Source of the DNA: Synechococcales cyanobacterium C42_A2020_086
GTDB lineage: Bacteria > Cyanobacteriota > Cyanobacteriia > Elainellales > Elainellaceae
Assembly (NCBI GenBank): GCA_015272325.1
Contig: JACYLU010000031.1
Coordinates: 62,001 to 126,000 of the forward strand
Reading direction: 5' to 3'
DNA length: 64,000 bases
The position numbers and the translations under genes were made by a program. This document shows, in pieces, positions 54,824 to 62,528 of this stretch; positions within the stretch are counted from its first letter, which is position 1, and each line of letters begins with the position of its first letter. The notes beneath the pieces are model-generated. The model saw only the letters and a list, made by a program, of their open reading frames with translations. It was not told the origin of the DNA and searched no databases.

Positions 54824-55030
54824 CTAAGAACTGACCCGTTGCAGACAAGCCAGCTCCCGAGATTCTTGCTTGACTACGCCTTCCATAGCTGCCTGCTGCA
54901 AGGTCATAAACGCTGTCAGATCCTCGGGATCATTTTTCGATTGCAGGAGTGACCGCAATTGCTCCTCGGCAGCAACCGTGAGGTAACCTGTCATCAGCGC
55001 CTGCTGTACCAAGTCCCGAATGCGCCCCAT
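54824..55030 (-). CDS. Small helical conserved protein
   Basis: 68 residues from ATG 55030 with AAGGAG seven bases upstream; the reading from 55069 is rejected. RIRDLVQQALMTGYLTVAAEEQLRSLLQ and LTAFMTLQQAAMEGVVKQESRE are two helices. The pattern parallels the protein at 27114-27320, suggesting distant paralogy. No catalytic motif. It is convergent with the RsbW-like gene, 8 bp apart. Confidence 0.78.
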   Translation of the reverse strand: MGRIRDLVQQALMTGYLTVAAEEQLRSLLQSKNDPEDLTAFMTLQQAAMEGVVKQESRELACLQRVSS

Positions 55031-55148
55031 AGGTTTACTCCTTACACTATGCACACCAACTCCACTCATTCTTAGCCCATCAATCAGCTAAGTCTTGCCT
55101 AGTAGACTGAGTTGTATAGCGTTTGTTCCCTTTGCTGCTCGCGTGGGT

Positions 55149-55169
55149 CAAGAGACCTTGAGCCTCTTG
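55149..55169. other. Stem-loop after the ATP-grasp gene
   Basis: CAAGAG (55149-55154), nine-base loop, CTCTTG (55164-55169), downstream of the stop at 55193 on the minus strand. No T-run, so termination is uncertain. Confidence 0.3.
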
Positions 55170-55192
55170 CCAGCAGAGTTTGCAGAGCGATT

Positions 55193-56797
55193 CTAGCTAC
55201 GCCCATTCCAGGTGTTGCGGAAGCTTGGAGGGGGAGAAAATTCAGCAGGTGGTGAGTGGGTTTCTTCGTCGAGGGCTTGGATGACGCGGTCGTAGATAGC
55301 TTGAGCTTCTTGGGGTGAGTTGCCGATGCTTGTTAGCCCCAGCTTACCAAACTCCGACAGACAGCCAATCAGATGAAACACAGTGCCAGTTTCGGTGGTG
55401 CTGTTGAAGTGCAGATGGTGCTGGGCAATAATGTCCATCAGATCGCTGGGAATCAGTCCTGTATAGTCCGGTTTGTGAAGATTGTCAGTGGCAATGTAGT
55501 ACTTCGGGCAGCCCTGCTGGTTGTAGAACAGCCCACTGTCGAGGTCATAGGTGCCGTAGGTGAGCAGCTTGAGGGTCATGAAGGGGTGAGTCGTGCCGCC
55601 TTTGCGCAGGTTGATCTCAATGGCCTGCAAATCCCAAGACTGGTCAGGTTGGCGAACCGCAACAAAGTCAAGGCTGAATCGCTCTAGGGCCCCCTTAGCC
55701 GCCAAATTCTCACCGACGCGCAGCCCATACTCTTGCAGTTTTAAGCGATAGGCATCATCCGCTGGAAACCGACAGCCGAGAAACACTTGCCCATCGGGAC
55801 CACCAAGAATCTGGTCATGGGTGGAGAGGATTTCGACCGCTCCCGTAGGGGTAATCCGTCCCTGCACGCTGGGAGAGCGCTTCTCTTCTCCTTCGACAAA
55901 GGCTTCCACAATTGCCCCTAGCTCTGCAATGCGGCTGCTGAAATTGAGCCAAGTTTCGGTGTCGCACTGGAAGCCCAGCGAGTCAAAGCGCTCTCGAATC
56001 GCGGCTGTGCGAGCTTGAGCCGAGCCAACCCCCGGTGCCACATGCTGTAGCGACCGCAGATCGAGCAGGGCATTGCCACCGCCAGAAAAGCCCTCGTTCA
56101 GCTTCACCACCATCCGCGTCAAAGCAGGCTGGCGTTCCCAAAGGTCCGACGCAACGGCGGCAAGATCATCCGGATTCCAGACGAGTTCACTGCCGTCGGG
56201 ATGGGGCACTCCTGCTTCTGCAAAGATTTGGCGACTGCCGCTCTTAGTTCCCCAATACAGCAGATCAGGATCGACCGCCAGCAGTGGAATCCCAAGCTGC
56301 AGCGCCAGTTCGCGTTCATGGAAGGTGGAGTTGAAACAAGTCATGTAAGCCCGATCCGAGCGAATGGCTCGACGCAAGCGGTTTACTAGCCGCGGCCGCT
56401 CCAGAATTTTTTGGCTGAGGGATTTGAAAGAGGTATCGTAGGTGCAGAGCAGCAGCAGCCGTTCCCGAGCATGGGAGAAGGGTACGCCCGGCAATAGCTG
56501 CAAGTAGTAATCGATGACGCTGGGATGAATTGGCTGCGAAGTAATGTAAATCAAGCGTGTGCGGGGGTTACGCAACCGAATCAGAGAAAACAGCAGCCGC
56601 TCTTCGTAGTAATGAACGCCGGTAATTTTTTGCAGTTCCCGCTGATCGAGACTCAGGGAAGGCACCACCAAGATATCCCAGTCGCCCTGATCTTGCTGCT
56701 CGATGGACTGCCATCGGTCGCGCAACTGAGCCTGCAACTGCTGAAATTGCTCTAGCCCTTGTGGATGCCCGCTCAAAGAAAGGTTTAAACCCTGCAT
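55193..56797 (-). CDS. ATP-grasp protein related to peptide ligase PGM1
   Basis: 534 residues from ATG 56797 with GGAG six bases upstream. The N-terminal half has WDILVVPSLSLDQRELQKITG, HYYEERLLFSLIRLRNPRTRLIYITSQPI and VIDYYLQLLPGVPF. The ATP-grasp part has SRQIFAEAGVPHPDGSEL, MVVKLNEGFSGGGNALLDL (Lys and glycine loop) and IEINLRKGGTTHPFMTLKLL (metal Glu-x-Asn). This layout is that of proteins annotated as peptide-ligase PGM1-related, named for pheganomycin synthesis, where the enzyme joins a carboxylate to an amine. No biosynthetic partner genes lie nearby, so the product is unknown. Confidence 0.85.
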   Translation of the reverse strand: MQGLNLSLSGHPQGLEQFQQLQAQLRDRWQSIEQQDQGDWDILVVPSLSLDQRELQKITGVHYYEERLLFSLIRLRNPRTRLIYITSQPIHPSVIDYYLQLLPGVPFSHARERLLLLCTYDTSFKSLSQKILERPRLVNRLRRAIRSDRAYMTCFNSTFHERELALQLGIPLLAVDPDLLYWGTKSGSRQIFAEAGVPHPDGSELVWNPDDLAAVASDLWERQPALTRMVVKLNEGFSGGGNALLDLRSLQHVAPGVGSAQARTAAIRERFDSLGFQCDTETWLNFSSRIAELGAIVEAFVEGEEKRSPSVQGRITPTGAVEILSTHDQILGGPDGQVFLGCRFPADDAYRLKLQEYGLRVGENLAAKGALERFSLDFVAVRQPDQSWDLQAIEINLRKGGTTHPFMTLKLLTYGTYDLDSGLFYNQQGCPKYYIATDNLHKPDYTGLIPSDLMDIIAQHHLHFNSTTETGTVFHLIGCLSEFGKLGLTSIGNSPQEAQAIYDRVIQALDEETHSPPAEFSPPPSFRNTWNGRS

Positions 56798-57223
56798 AAC
56801 TCCAGTCCCGCCTGACGCCAAGGGGTACGTATGATTCTAGCTGGTGATGCTGCTCCGCCTCTCCCTACCCACAGATATATCTCAAACGCCTAATTCCGAT
56901 CTAGGAGCTACCGCGAGGCAGATTTTTCAGACATTCCCCCGCGTAAGCTGCTTCTGTATTTGTCTCAAAACGATAAAACAATCGGCTTTTGGTCGTTAAA
57001 CCTAAGGCAGAGCCAATTGTGTCAGGAATTCTTGACTCTGGCTGCTCCTTCAGCGCATAGTCAAGCTCTATTCAGCTGATGAGCAGTATTCGGTTGAGCA
57101 ATTCCAGGCGACACTATGCCACTCTGCCTACCGTTACCAAGGCTGTCCATTTCTTTGCCATTATGCTACTGCAGCTCTAGCCTGCGTCGCTACCGTAGTT
57201 GGATGCTAGCCTGGCAGTGCAGA
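56798..57223. other. Intergenic region between ATP-grasp and gmk genes
   Basis: About 425 bp, containing the promoter of the minus-strand ATP-grasp gene and the end of gmk. I see no ORF with protein character and no clear terminator hairpin. Confidence 0.45.
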
Positions 57224-57796
57224 TTAGACACCCACAGCTTCCGCGGGGGTAAACAAAGCTGCCTCAATGCGATCGAGCGCTTTATCGAGATCATCGTTGA
57301 TGATTTGAATATCAAACTCATCCGCGGCGTTGACTTCGGTTTTGGCGCGCTCTAGACGACGCACAATCGCTTCTTCGGAATCTTGGGCACGGTGGCGGAG
57401 GCGATATTCGAGTTCCCGCAATGAGGGCGGCAGAATGAAGATCCGAAAGGCAGATGGAAACGTTTGACGAATTTGCCGTGCCCCCTGCAGCTCAATTTCT
57501 AGAACCACCCATTTGCCCTGGCGAATTTGCTCTTCGACGGGGCGGCGGGGGGTACCGTAGCCGTTGCCAGCAAACTCTGCCCATTCCAACAGTTCGCCTT
57601 GGGCAACCATGCGTTCAAATTCAGCCCGGGTAACGAAAATATAGTCTCGCCCATTGACTTCACCCGGTCGCGGGCTGCGTGTTGTCACCGAAGTAGATAG
57701 ATAGAGTTCCGGGTGGCGCTTCAGCAACGATCGCAGAATGGTGCCTTTTCCGACTCCGCTCGGTCCAGTTAATACAATCAGCTTGCCTGTAGCCAT
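57224..57796 (-). CDS. gmk: Guanylate kinase
   Basis: 190 residues. GKLIVLTGPSGVGKGTILRSL is the P-loop, TSVTTRSPRPGEVNGRDYIFV binds GMP, LLEWAEFAGNGYGTPRRPVEE and VLEIELQGARQI follow, and RLRHRAQDSEEAIVRRL is the lid. It phosphorylates GMP to GDP. It follows the RemA-like gene on the same strand after 209 bp, an arrangement seen in many bacteria. Confidence 0.97.
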   Translation of the reverse strand: MATGKLIVLTGPSGVGKGTILRSLLKRHPELYLSTSVTTRSPRPGEVNGRDYIFVTRAEFERMVAQGELLEWAEFAGNGYGTPRRPVEEQIRQGKWVVLEIELQGARQIRQTFPSAFRIFILPPSLRELEYRLRHRAQDSEEAIVRRLERAKTEVNAADEFDIQIINDDLDKALDRIEAALFTPAEAVGV

Positions 57797-58005
57797 AATT
57801 TCACCGCTGTGTGCGATCGCAAATAGTAGTTTATTTTACATAAACTTCTTGCCACCGCTCAGCAGCAAGAATCTGAAGACAGAAAAATCTTGGATACAAC
57901 CACAGCACCCTGCCCCTAACTGGCGGTCAACCCTGGCAACTGCTTCCTCCAAGCACCACTAGAGAACATATCTAGCAAAACAGTTTCCGGCGATGACTCC
58001 AGCTG

Positions 58006-58269
58006 TTAGCTATCTCCATGTCCATCTTTGCTGACAATAAAGCGATTTGCCACCGTTTCCGGCTGAATGGCCGAAAGCACCACATGCCCAGAATCGGTAA
58101 TGATTACCGCTCTCGTTCGTCGTCCATAGGTTGCATCAATGAGCTGTCCGCGGTCGCGAGCATCGCTGATGATCCGCTTGATCGGAGCAGACTCCGGACT
58201 AACAATGGCAATGACTCGGTTGGCAGACACGATGTTGCCAAAACCGATGTTGATCAGCTTAATATCCAT
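58006..58269 (-). CDS. RemA-like (DUF370) regulator
   Basis: 87 residues: [34 protein letters not shown] then [33 protein letters not shown]. This is the RemA/DUF370 family; in Bacillus, RemA is a DNA-binding activator of biofilm matrix genes. Upstream of gmk on the same strand, the usual context. Targets in cyanobacteria are not established. Confidence 0.93.
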   Translation of the reverse strand: MDIKLINIGFGNIVSANRVIAIVSPESAPIKRIISDARDRGQLIDATYGRRTRAVIITDSGHVVLSAIQPETVANRFIVSKDGHGDS

Positions 58270-58400
58270 ACGTAAGGGGAGCTATCGAGCCATAGTGGAG
58301 TCTGGGACGATTTATTTTTAATGGTATCGACAAAAATTTTGACCAACAACGCCCAATTTTGCCGGCTGTCTGCTGCTCTTGCTCTTTCTGTGCGTCTATT

Positions 58401-60143
58401 ATGCAACCCGTTGACTTTACGACCCTGACTGCGGTCTGCGCCGAACTGCGCGCCGACTGGCTTCCCGCCCGGTTAGAGCAGGTGTATCAGCGCGATCGCT
58501 ACACTCTGGCTTTGGCGTTGAGAACCCTTGACCAACGCGGCTGGTTAACCCTTTCCTGGCATCCGCAGGCCGCTCGCATGGGCATCGAGGATCCACCACC
58601 CCGCACTCCAGATACCTTCACCTTTAGCGAGCAGTTGCGGCATCAGCTCAACGGGTTGGCGCTGGTGGCATTAGATCCGGTGGCTCCCTGGGAGCGGGTA
58701 ATTGACCTGCAATTTGCTCGCCGTCCCGGAGAGGCTGCCCTCTGGCATCTGTATGTTGAGATTATGGGCAACTACAGCAACGTCATCTTGACCAATCAAG
58801 AGAACAGCATTGTCACCGCTGCCCATCAGGTGAGTGTGCAGCAGTCCAGCGTTCGCCCAATTCAAACCGGCCAGCCCTACGAATTGCCCCCTCGACTCAC
58901 CGGTGCCGTGCCATCCCTTGACGAGAGCATTGAACGCTGGCAAGAGCGGCTGAGCCTGATTCCAGGAGCGTTGAAGCCAACTCTGCTGAAAACCTATCGC
59001 GGCCTCAGCTCGGCTCTGGTGGTTTCGATGATTCAAGCAGCCGGGCTGCACCCGGACCAATCCACCGACCGCCTAACGGATGTCGAGTGGCGGCAGCTAT
59101 TCGAGTGCTGGCAAGAGTGGCTGCGGCAGTTAGCCGAGGAGCGATTTCAACCCGGCTGGCTGCCTCAGGGCTACACTGTGATGGGTTGGGGAGCTATCCG
59201 CCCCGAGAAAACCGTTCAGGCCTTGCTGCACCGCTACTACCGCGATCAGCTCAACCAGCAGGAATTCTCCCAACTCCGACATCAAATTAGCCAGAAACTA
59301 ACAACGCTGCTAAAAAAGCTTGATCAAAAGGCGCAAGAGTTTCGCCAGCGGTTGAGCCAAGCGGATCAAGCCGATCGCTACCGCGAGCAGGCCGATCTGC
59401 TGATGGCGTACCTGCACAAGTGGCAGCCGGGTCTCACGAGCCTGACGCTGGCAGATTTTACCACCGGCGAACCCGTTGTGATTCCCCTCGACCCTGAGAA
59501 AAACGCCGTGCAAAACGCCCAAGCACTCTACAAGCGCCACCAAAAGCTGAAGCGCTCCCGTGCTGCGCTAGAACCGCTGCTGGCCGAAGTGGAGGCAGAA
59601 AGGCGCTATCTGGAGCAGGTGGAAGTGGCACTGGCGCAGCTTGACCACTACGGTACCCCCGAGGATCTCGATTCGCTAGCCGAAATTCGAGACGAATTGA
59701 TTCAGCAGGGCTATCTCAGCGACCCTGACCAGCGCTATCGCTCAATGCCGGCAACCTCTACCGCCTTTCTGCGCTATCGCACCCCCAGCGGCTTTGAAGT
59801 TCTGATCGGGCGAAACAATCGCCAAAATGACCAGCTCACCTTTCGCCTAGCCAGCGACTATGACCTCTGGTTCCATACCCAGGAAATTCCAGGCAGCCAC
59901 GTACTGCTGCGGCTAGAGCCAGGAGCCGTTGCCGAAGAATCGGATTTGCAGTTCACCGCCGATCTTGCCGCTTACTATAGCCGAGCGCGCCACAGCGATC
60001 AGGCTCCAGTGGTATACACTGAACCGAAGCAGGTGTTCAAACCCAAAGGCGCTAAACCGGGTATGGCTCTCTACAAGCAAGAGCGCGTGATTTGGGGCGA
60101 ACCGCAGCGAGGCAGCACCTATGCGCCAGTCACCGAGTTGTAA
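58401..60143 (+). CDS. NFACT/Rqc2-family protein (RqcH-like)
   Basis: 580 residues from ATG 58401; the reading from 58359 adds a Cys-rich stretch and is rejected. MQPVDFTTLTAVCAELR opens the NFACT-N domain, RRPGEAALWHLYVEIMGNYSNVILTN is its conserved core, followed by helix-hairpin and long coiled-coil arms (QKLTTLLKKLDQKAQEFRQ, KLKRSRAALEPLLAEVEAE) and the NFACT-R domain VLIGRNNRQNDQLTF, YDLWFHTQEIPGSHVLLR. RqcH recruits Ala-tRNA to stalled large ribosomal subunits and adds Ala tails. The DR motif of RqcH aligns to Glu98-Arg99 (WERVI), a conservative change. Formerly annotated fibronectin-binding protein. Confidence 0.93.
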   Translation: MQPVDFTTLTAVCAELRADWLPARLEQVYQRDRYTLALALRTLDQRGWLTLSWHPQAARMGIEDPPPRTPDTFTFSEQLRHQLNGLALVALDPVAPWERVIDLQFARRPGEAALWHLYVEIMGNYSNVILTNQENSIVTAAHQVSVQQSSVRPIQTGQPYELPPRLTGAVPSLDESIERWQERLSLIPGALKPTLLKTYRGLSSALVVSMIQAAGLHPDQSTDRLTDVEWRQLFECWQEWLRQLAEERFQPGWLPQGYTVMGWGAIRPEKTVQALLHRYYRDQLNQQEFSQLRHQISQKLTTLLKKLDQKAQEFRQRLSQADQADRYREQADLLMAYLHKWQPGLTSLTLADFTTGEPVVIPLDPEKNAVQNAQALYKRHQKLKRSRAALEPLLAEVEAERRYLEQVEVALAQLDHYGTPEDLDSLAEIRDELIQQGYLSDPDQRYRSMPATSTAFLRYRTPSGFEVLIGRNNRQNDQLTFRLASDYDLWFHTQEIPGSHVLLRLEPGAVAEESDLQFTADLAAYYSRARHSDQAPVVYTEPKQVFKPKGAKPGMALYKQERVIWGEPQRGSTYAPVTEL

Positions 60144-60228
60144 AACAGAGTCATAAGACAGCTCAAGGAGGCAGCTCGAACATGGCATCTGTATGACTGC
60201 ATCCGCTGCATGAAGCTTGCGCAAGACC

Positions 60229-61524
60229 CTATCGCCTCGCCGACTGACCTGACTGCTGAATAAATTGCTGCACGGTCTCAATGGGAATACTAACGCCTTC
60301 TCCGGTGGCTTGCTGGATCGCTCGGTTGATGCCGATGATGCGCCCACTAGCGTCGATCAGCGGTCCACCACTATTGCCAGGCAGCAAAAAGCCGCTAGGG
60401 GTGCGAATGCAGCGGAGGGGTGAGTTACCATTGGCGCAGGTGCTATTCAGCTCAATCACCTGGGCAGTGGTCATCTTCCAGCTTTCGCCGTGAGGGGAAC
60501 CAATCGCATAGACCGTATCGCCGACAGCCACTTGCCCTGAGCTATCTGCGAAGCTCGCCACAGGCAATCCGTTGGCTCCGCTCAATTGAATCAAGGCCAG
60601 ATCTAGCGTGGGATCGCTGCGGATCACGCGCCCGGTGAACTGGCGTCCGTCGGCTAAATGGACACTCATCGGTGCGGTGGGATTTGGTTCAATCACATGA
60701 TAGTTCGTCAGGATCAAGCCGTTGGCTTTGAGAATTAGCCCCGACGCTGGAGCAATGATGCCATACTGCACGGCCACCCGAATTTCTACCGTTGCAGGTT
60801 TCACTTTGTTATAGATGTCCTGAGCGCTCAGGGGGCTGCCCGATGCGGGTTCAGGCGGCCGATCGGGAACCGGCGTAGCGGGCGGCGTGAAATTCTGAAG
60901 GTACTGCTGCAAGGCTCGATCTCGCTGCGCTCCCTGCTGTAGCAGCATTCGGTCGCGGGGTAGTCGCCGTAGCCGTACCAAGTGCTGCCGATAGGTTTGT
61001 CGGCGGTTGAGTACCTCTTGCGCAGCCTGCTGCGGCTCGAGTGGTAACTGAGCCAACAACGGAACACCTTCTTCAATGCCAAAGCTGACCACCGTATCGA
61101 GACAGACGACATCCAGTGGAGGTGCATACTGTTGGCAGTTGCCGCTATTCCAATAGAGCTGATAAATGGCTGCTACTTCCTGTGGCTCAATCTGGCGAAT
61201 GTCCTTGGGCGGTTTGCCTTCCATTTGCCGCCAGAAGTCGTAGTCGAGCTGGGTAATGCCAAACTGACTCACCGCCCCCAGAATCTTGGGCAAGCCTGAC
61301 GAGTCGCTACTAAACTGGAGAACTGTCTGAAGCGCTAGGTCAAACTGAGATTCGGTAGCAGTGATGGATGATGGCGCAGGCTCAAATGAGCGGCGATTCA
61401 ATGCCCATGTCCAAGCTCGAGGCATGACATAGCCGATGAGAAATCCTAGAACCAGTAGACTTGTCCAGGCTTTCGCCTTGCGAAGTTTCGATTGCCAGGT
61501 CGATCGCCGGGGCTTAGAGATCAT
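60229..61524 (-). CDS. Membrane-anchored trypsin-like serine protease
   Basis: 431 residues. Basic N-terminus then WTSLLVLGFLIGYVMPRAW (about 20-40) is a single membrane anchor, so the rest is periplasmic or lumenal. Residues about 40-240 are an uncharacterised helical region, and the S1 protease domain (about 245-425) has GLILTNYHVIE (His), LDLALIQLSG (Asp) and GFLLPGNSGGPLID (Ser), the trypsin/HtrA triad. No PDZ domain follows. CANGNSPLRC suggests a disulfide before the Ser. Length and anchor differ from standard DegP. It is convergent with the NFACT gene. Confidence 0.9.
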   Translation of the reverse strand: MISKPRRSTWQSKLRKAKAWTSLLVLGFLIGYVMPRAWTWALNRRSFEPAPSSITATESQFDLALQTVLQFSSDSSGLPKILGAVSQFGITQLDYDFWRQMEGKPPKDIRQIEPQEVAAIYQLYWNSGNCQQYAPPLDVVCLDTVVSFGIEEGVPLLAQLPLEPQQAAQEVLNRRQTYRQHLVRLRRLPRDRMLLQQGAQRDRALQQYLQNFTPPATPVPDRPPEPASGSPLSAQDIYNKVKPATVEIRVAVQYGIIAPASGLILKANGLILTNYHVIEPNPTAPMSVHLADGRQFTGRVIRSDPTLDLALIQLSGANGLPVASFADSSGQVAVGDTVYAIGSPHGESWKMTTAQVIELNSTCANGNSPLRCIRTPSGFLLPGNSGGPLIDASGRIIGINRAIQQATGEGVSIPIETVQQFIQQSGQSARR

Positions 61525-61767
61525 GAGGTACTCCTGAGTCAGCCAGGGCTGGGTGGATTATCTGGGTAGGTTATCCATAATCATTAGCAACTCATTTCAG
61601 CTTCTCATATTTTCTCTCAATCAGAAGAATTCCACCAGCAGTTAGACCGCGAGCGGCACGAGGACCTATCTCGATAACAGCACCTGCGCATTCACAGAAG
61701 GCTACCTTCCGCCTCCTATAATGAAGCAACGAAGGAAAAGACCCTGATGTTTTAGCGGGTTTGGGCC

Positions 61768-62454
61768 ATGTGTGGACGTTTTACCCTCACTCAATCGGCG
61801 GCCGCCATTGCCGACGCCTTTGATTTGCTCGAACTGCCGATTGTGGCACCGCGCTACAACATTGCGCCCACTCAGCCGGTTTCTGTGGTGCGAGCCGAAG
61901 CCAGTTCCGCTCAGCGGCAGTTTACCTACCTCTACTGGGGATTGATTCCGTCGTGGGCGAAGGACCCGAGCATGGGCGCACGGATGATCAACGCCCGCGC
62001 TGAAACCGTGACGGAAAAGCCGGCCTTCCGGGCTGCCTTTAAGCGACGCCGCTGCTTGATTGTGGCCGATGGCTTCTACGAGTGGCAGGCAACCGGACGC
62101 CAGAAGCAACCCTATTATTTCTGCCTGCCCGATCGCCAACCCTTTGCCCTGGCCGGACTGTGGGAGCATTGGCAAAGCTCCCTAGGCGACGAGATCGAGT
62201 CCTGCACCATTCTGACGACCGCCGCTAACGATCGGCTGCGTCCAATCCACGATCGCATGCCGGTGATCCTCGATCGATCGCAGTACGATCTGTGGCTCGA
62301 TCCGCAGGTGCAGTCTGCTGACCGCCTGCTGCCGCTACTGCAACCCTATCCAGCTGAAGCAATGCAGCATTATCCAGTAAGCCGAGCGGTGAATAATCCT
62401 CAAAATGACAGCCCAGACTGCATTCAACCGCTGGACGAAGTTGGGGCCAATTAG
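61768..62454 (+). CDS. SOS-response-associated peptidase (SRAP, YedK/HMCES-like)
   Basis: 228 residues. MCGRFTL gives the catalytic Cys2 (after Met removal it attacks abasic DNA), APRYNIAPTQPVSVV provides the conserved Asn, LYWGLIPSWAKDPS and MINARAETV the Glu, and IHDRMPVIL the His. It forms a stable thiazolidine with abasic sites in single-stranded DNA to protect them. It precedes the methyltransferase gene by 74 bp on the same strand with a terminator-like hairpin between. Confidence 0.95.
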   Translation: MCGRFTLTQSAAAIADAFDLLELPIVAPRYNIAPTQPVSVVRAEASSAQRQFTYLYWGLIPSWAKDPSMGARMINARAETVTEKPAFRAAFKRRRCLIVADGFYEWQATGRQKQPYYFCLPDRQPFALAGLWEHWQSSLGDEIESCTILTTAANDRLRPIHDRMPVILDRSQYDLWLDPQVQSADRLLPLLQPYPAEAMQHYPVSRAVNNPQNDSPDCIQPLDEVGAN

Positions 62455-62489
62455 CTCAGTGGCTGCCCCTCGCCCCAAATCTACTTTTT
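62441..62489 (+). terminator. Probable SRAP terminator
   Basis: TTGGGGC (62441-62447) pairs with GCCCCAA (62472-62478), followed by T5 at 62485-62489. The left arm overlaps the last SRAP codons and the loop is long (24 nt), so strength is uncertain. Confidence 0.5.
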
Positions 62490-62528
62490 CAAGGGAGAAT
62501 AAAAGCATCCACCTTGCAGCGAACGGTC

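Noticed and set aside
62441-62490. tRNA-like string TTAGCTCAGTGG
   Set aside because: It resembles a tRNA D-arm, but no anticodon or T-arm follows and the sequence is part of the SRAP 3' end and a terminator-like hairpin.
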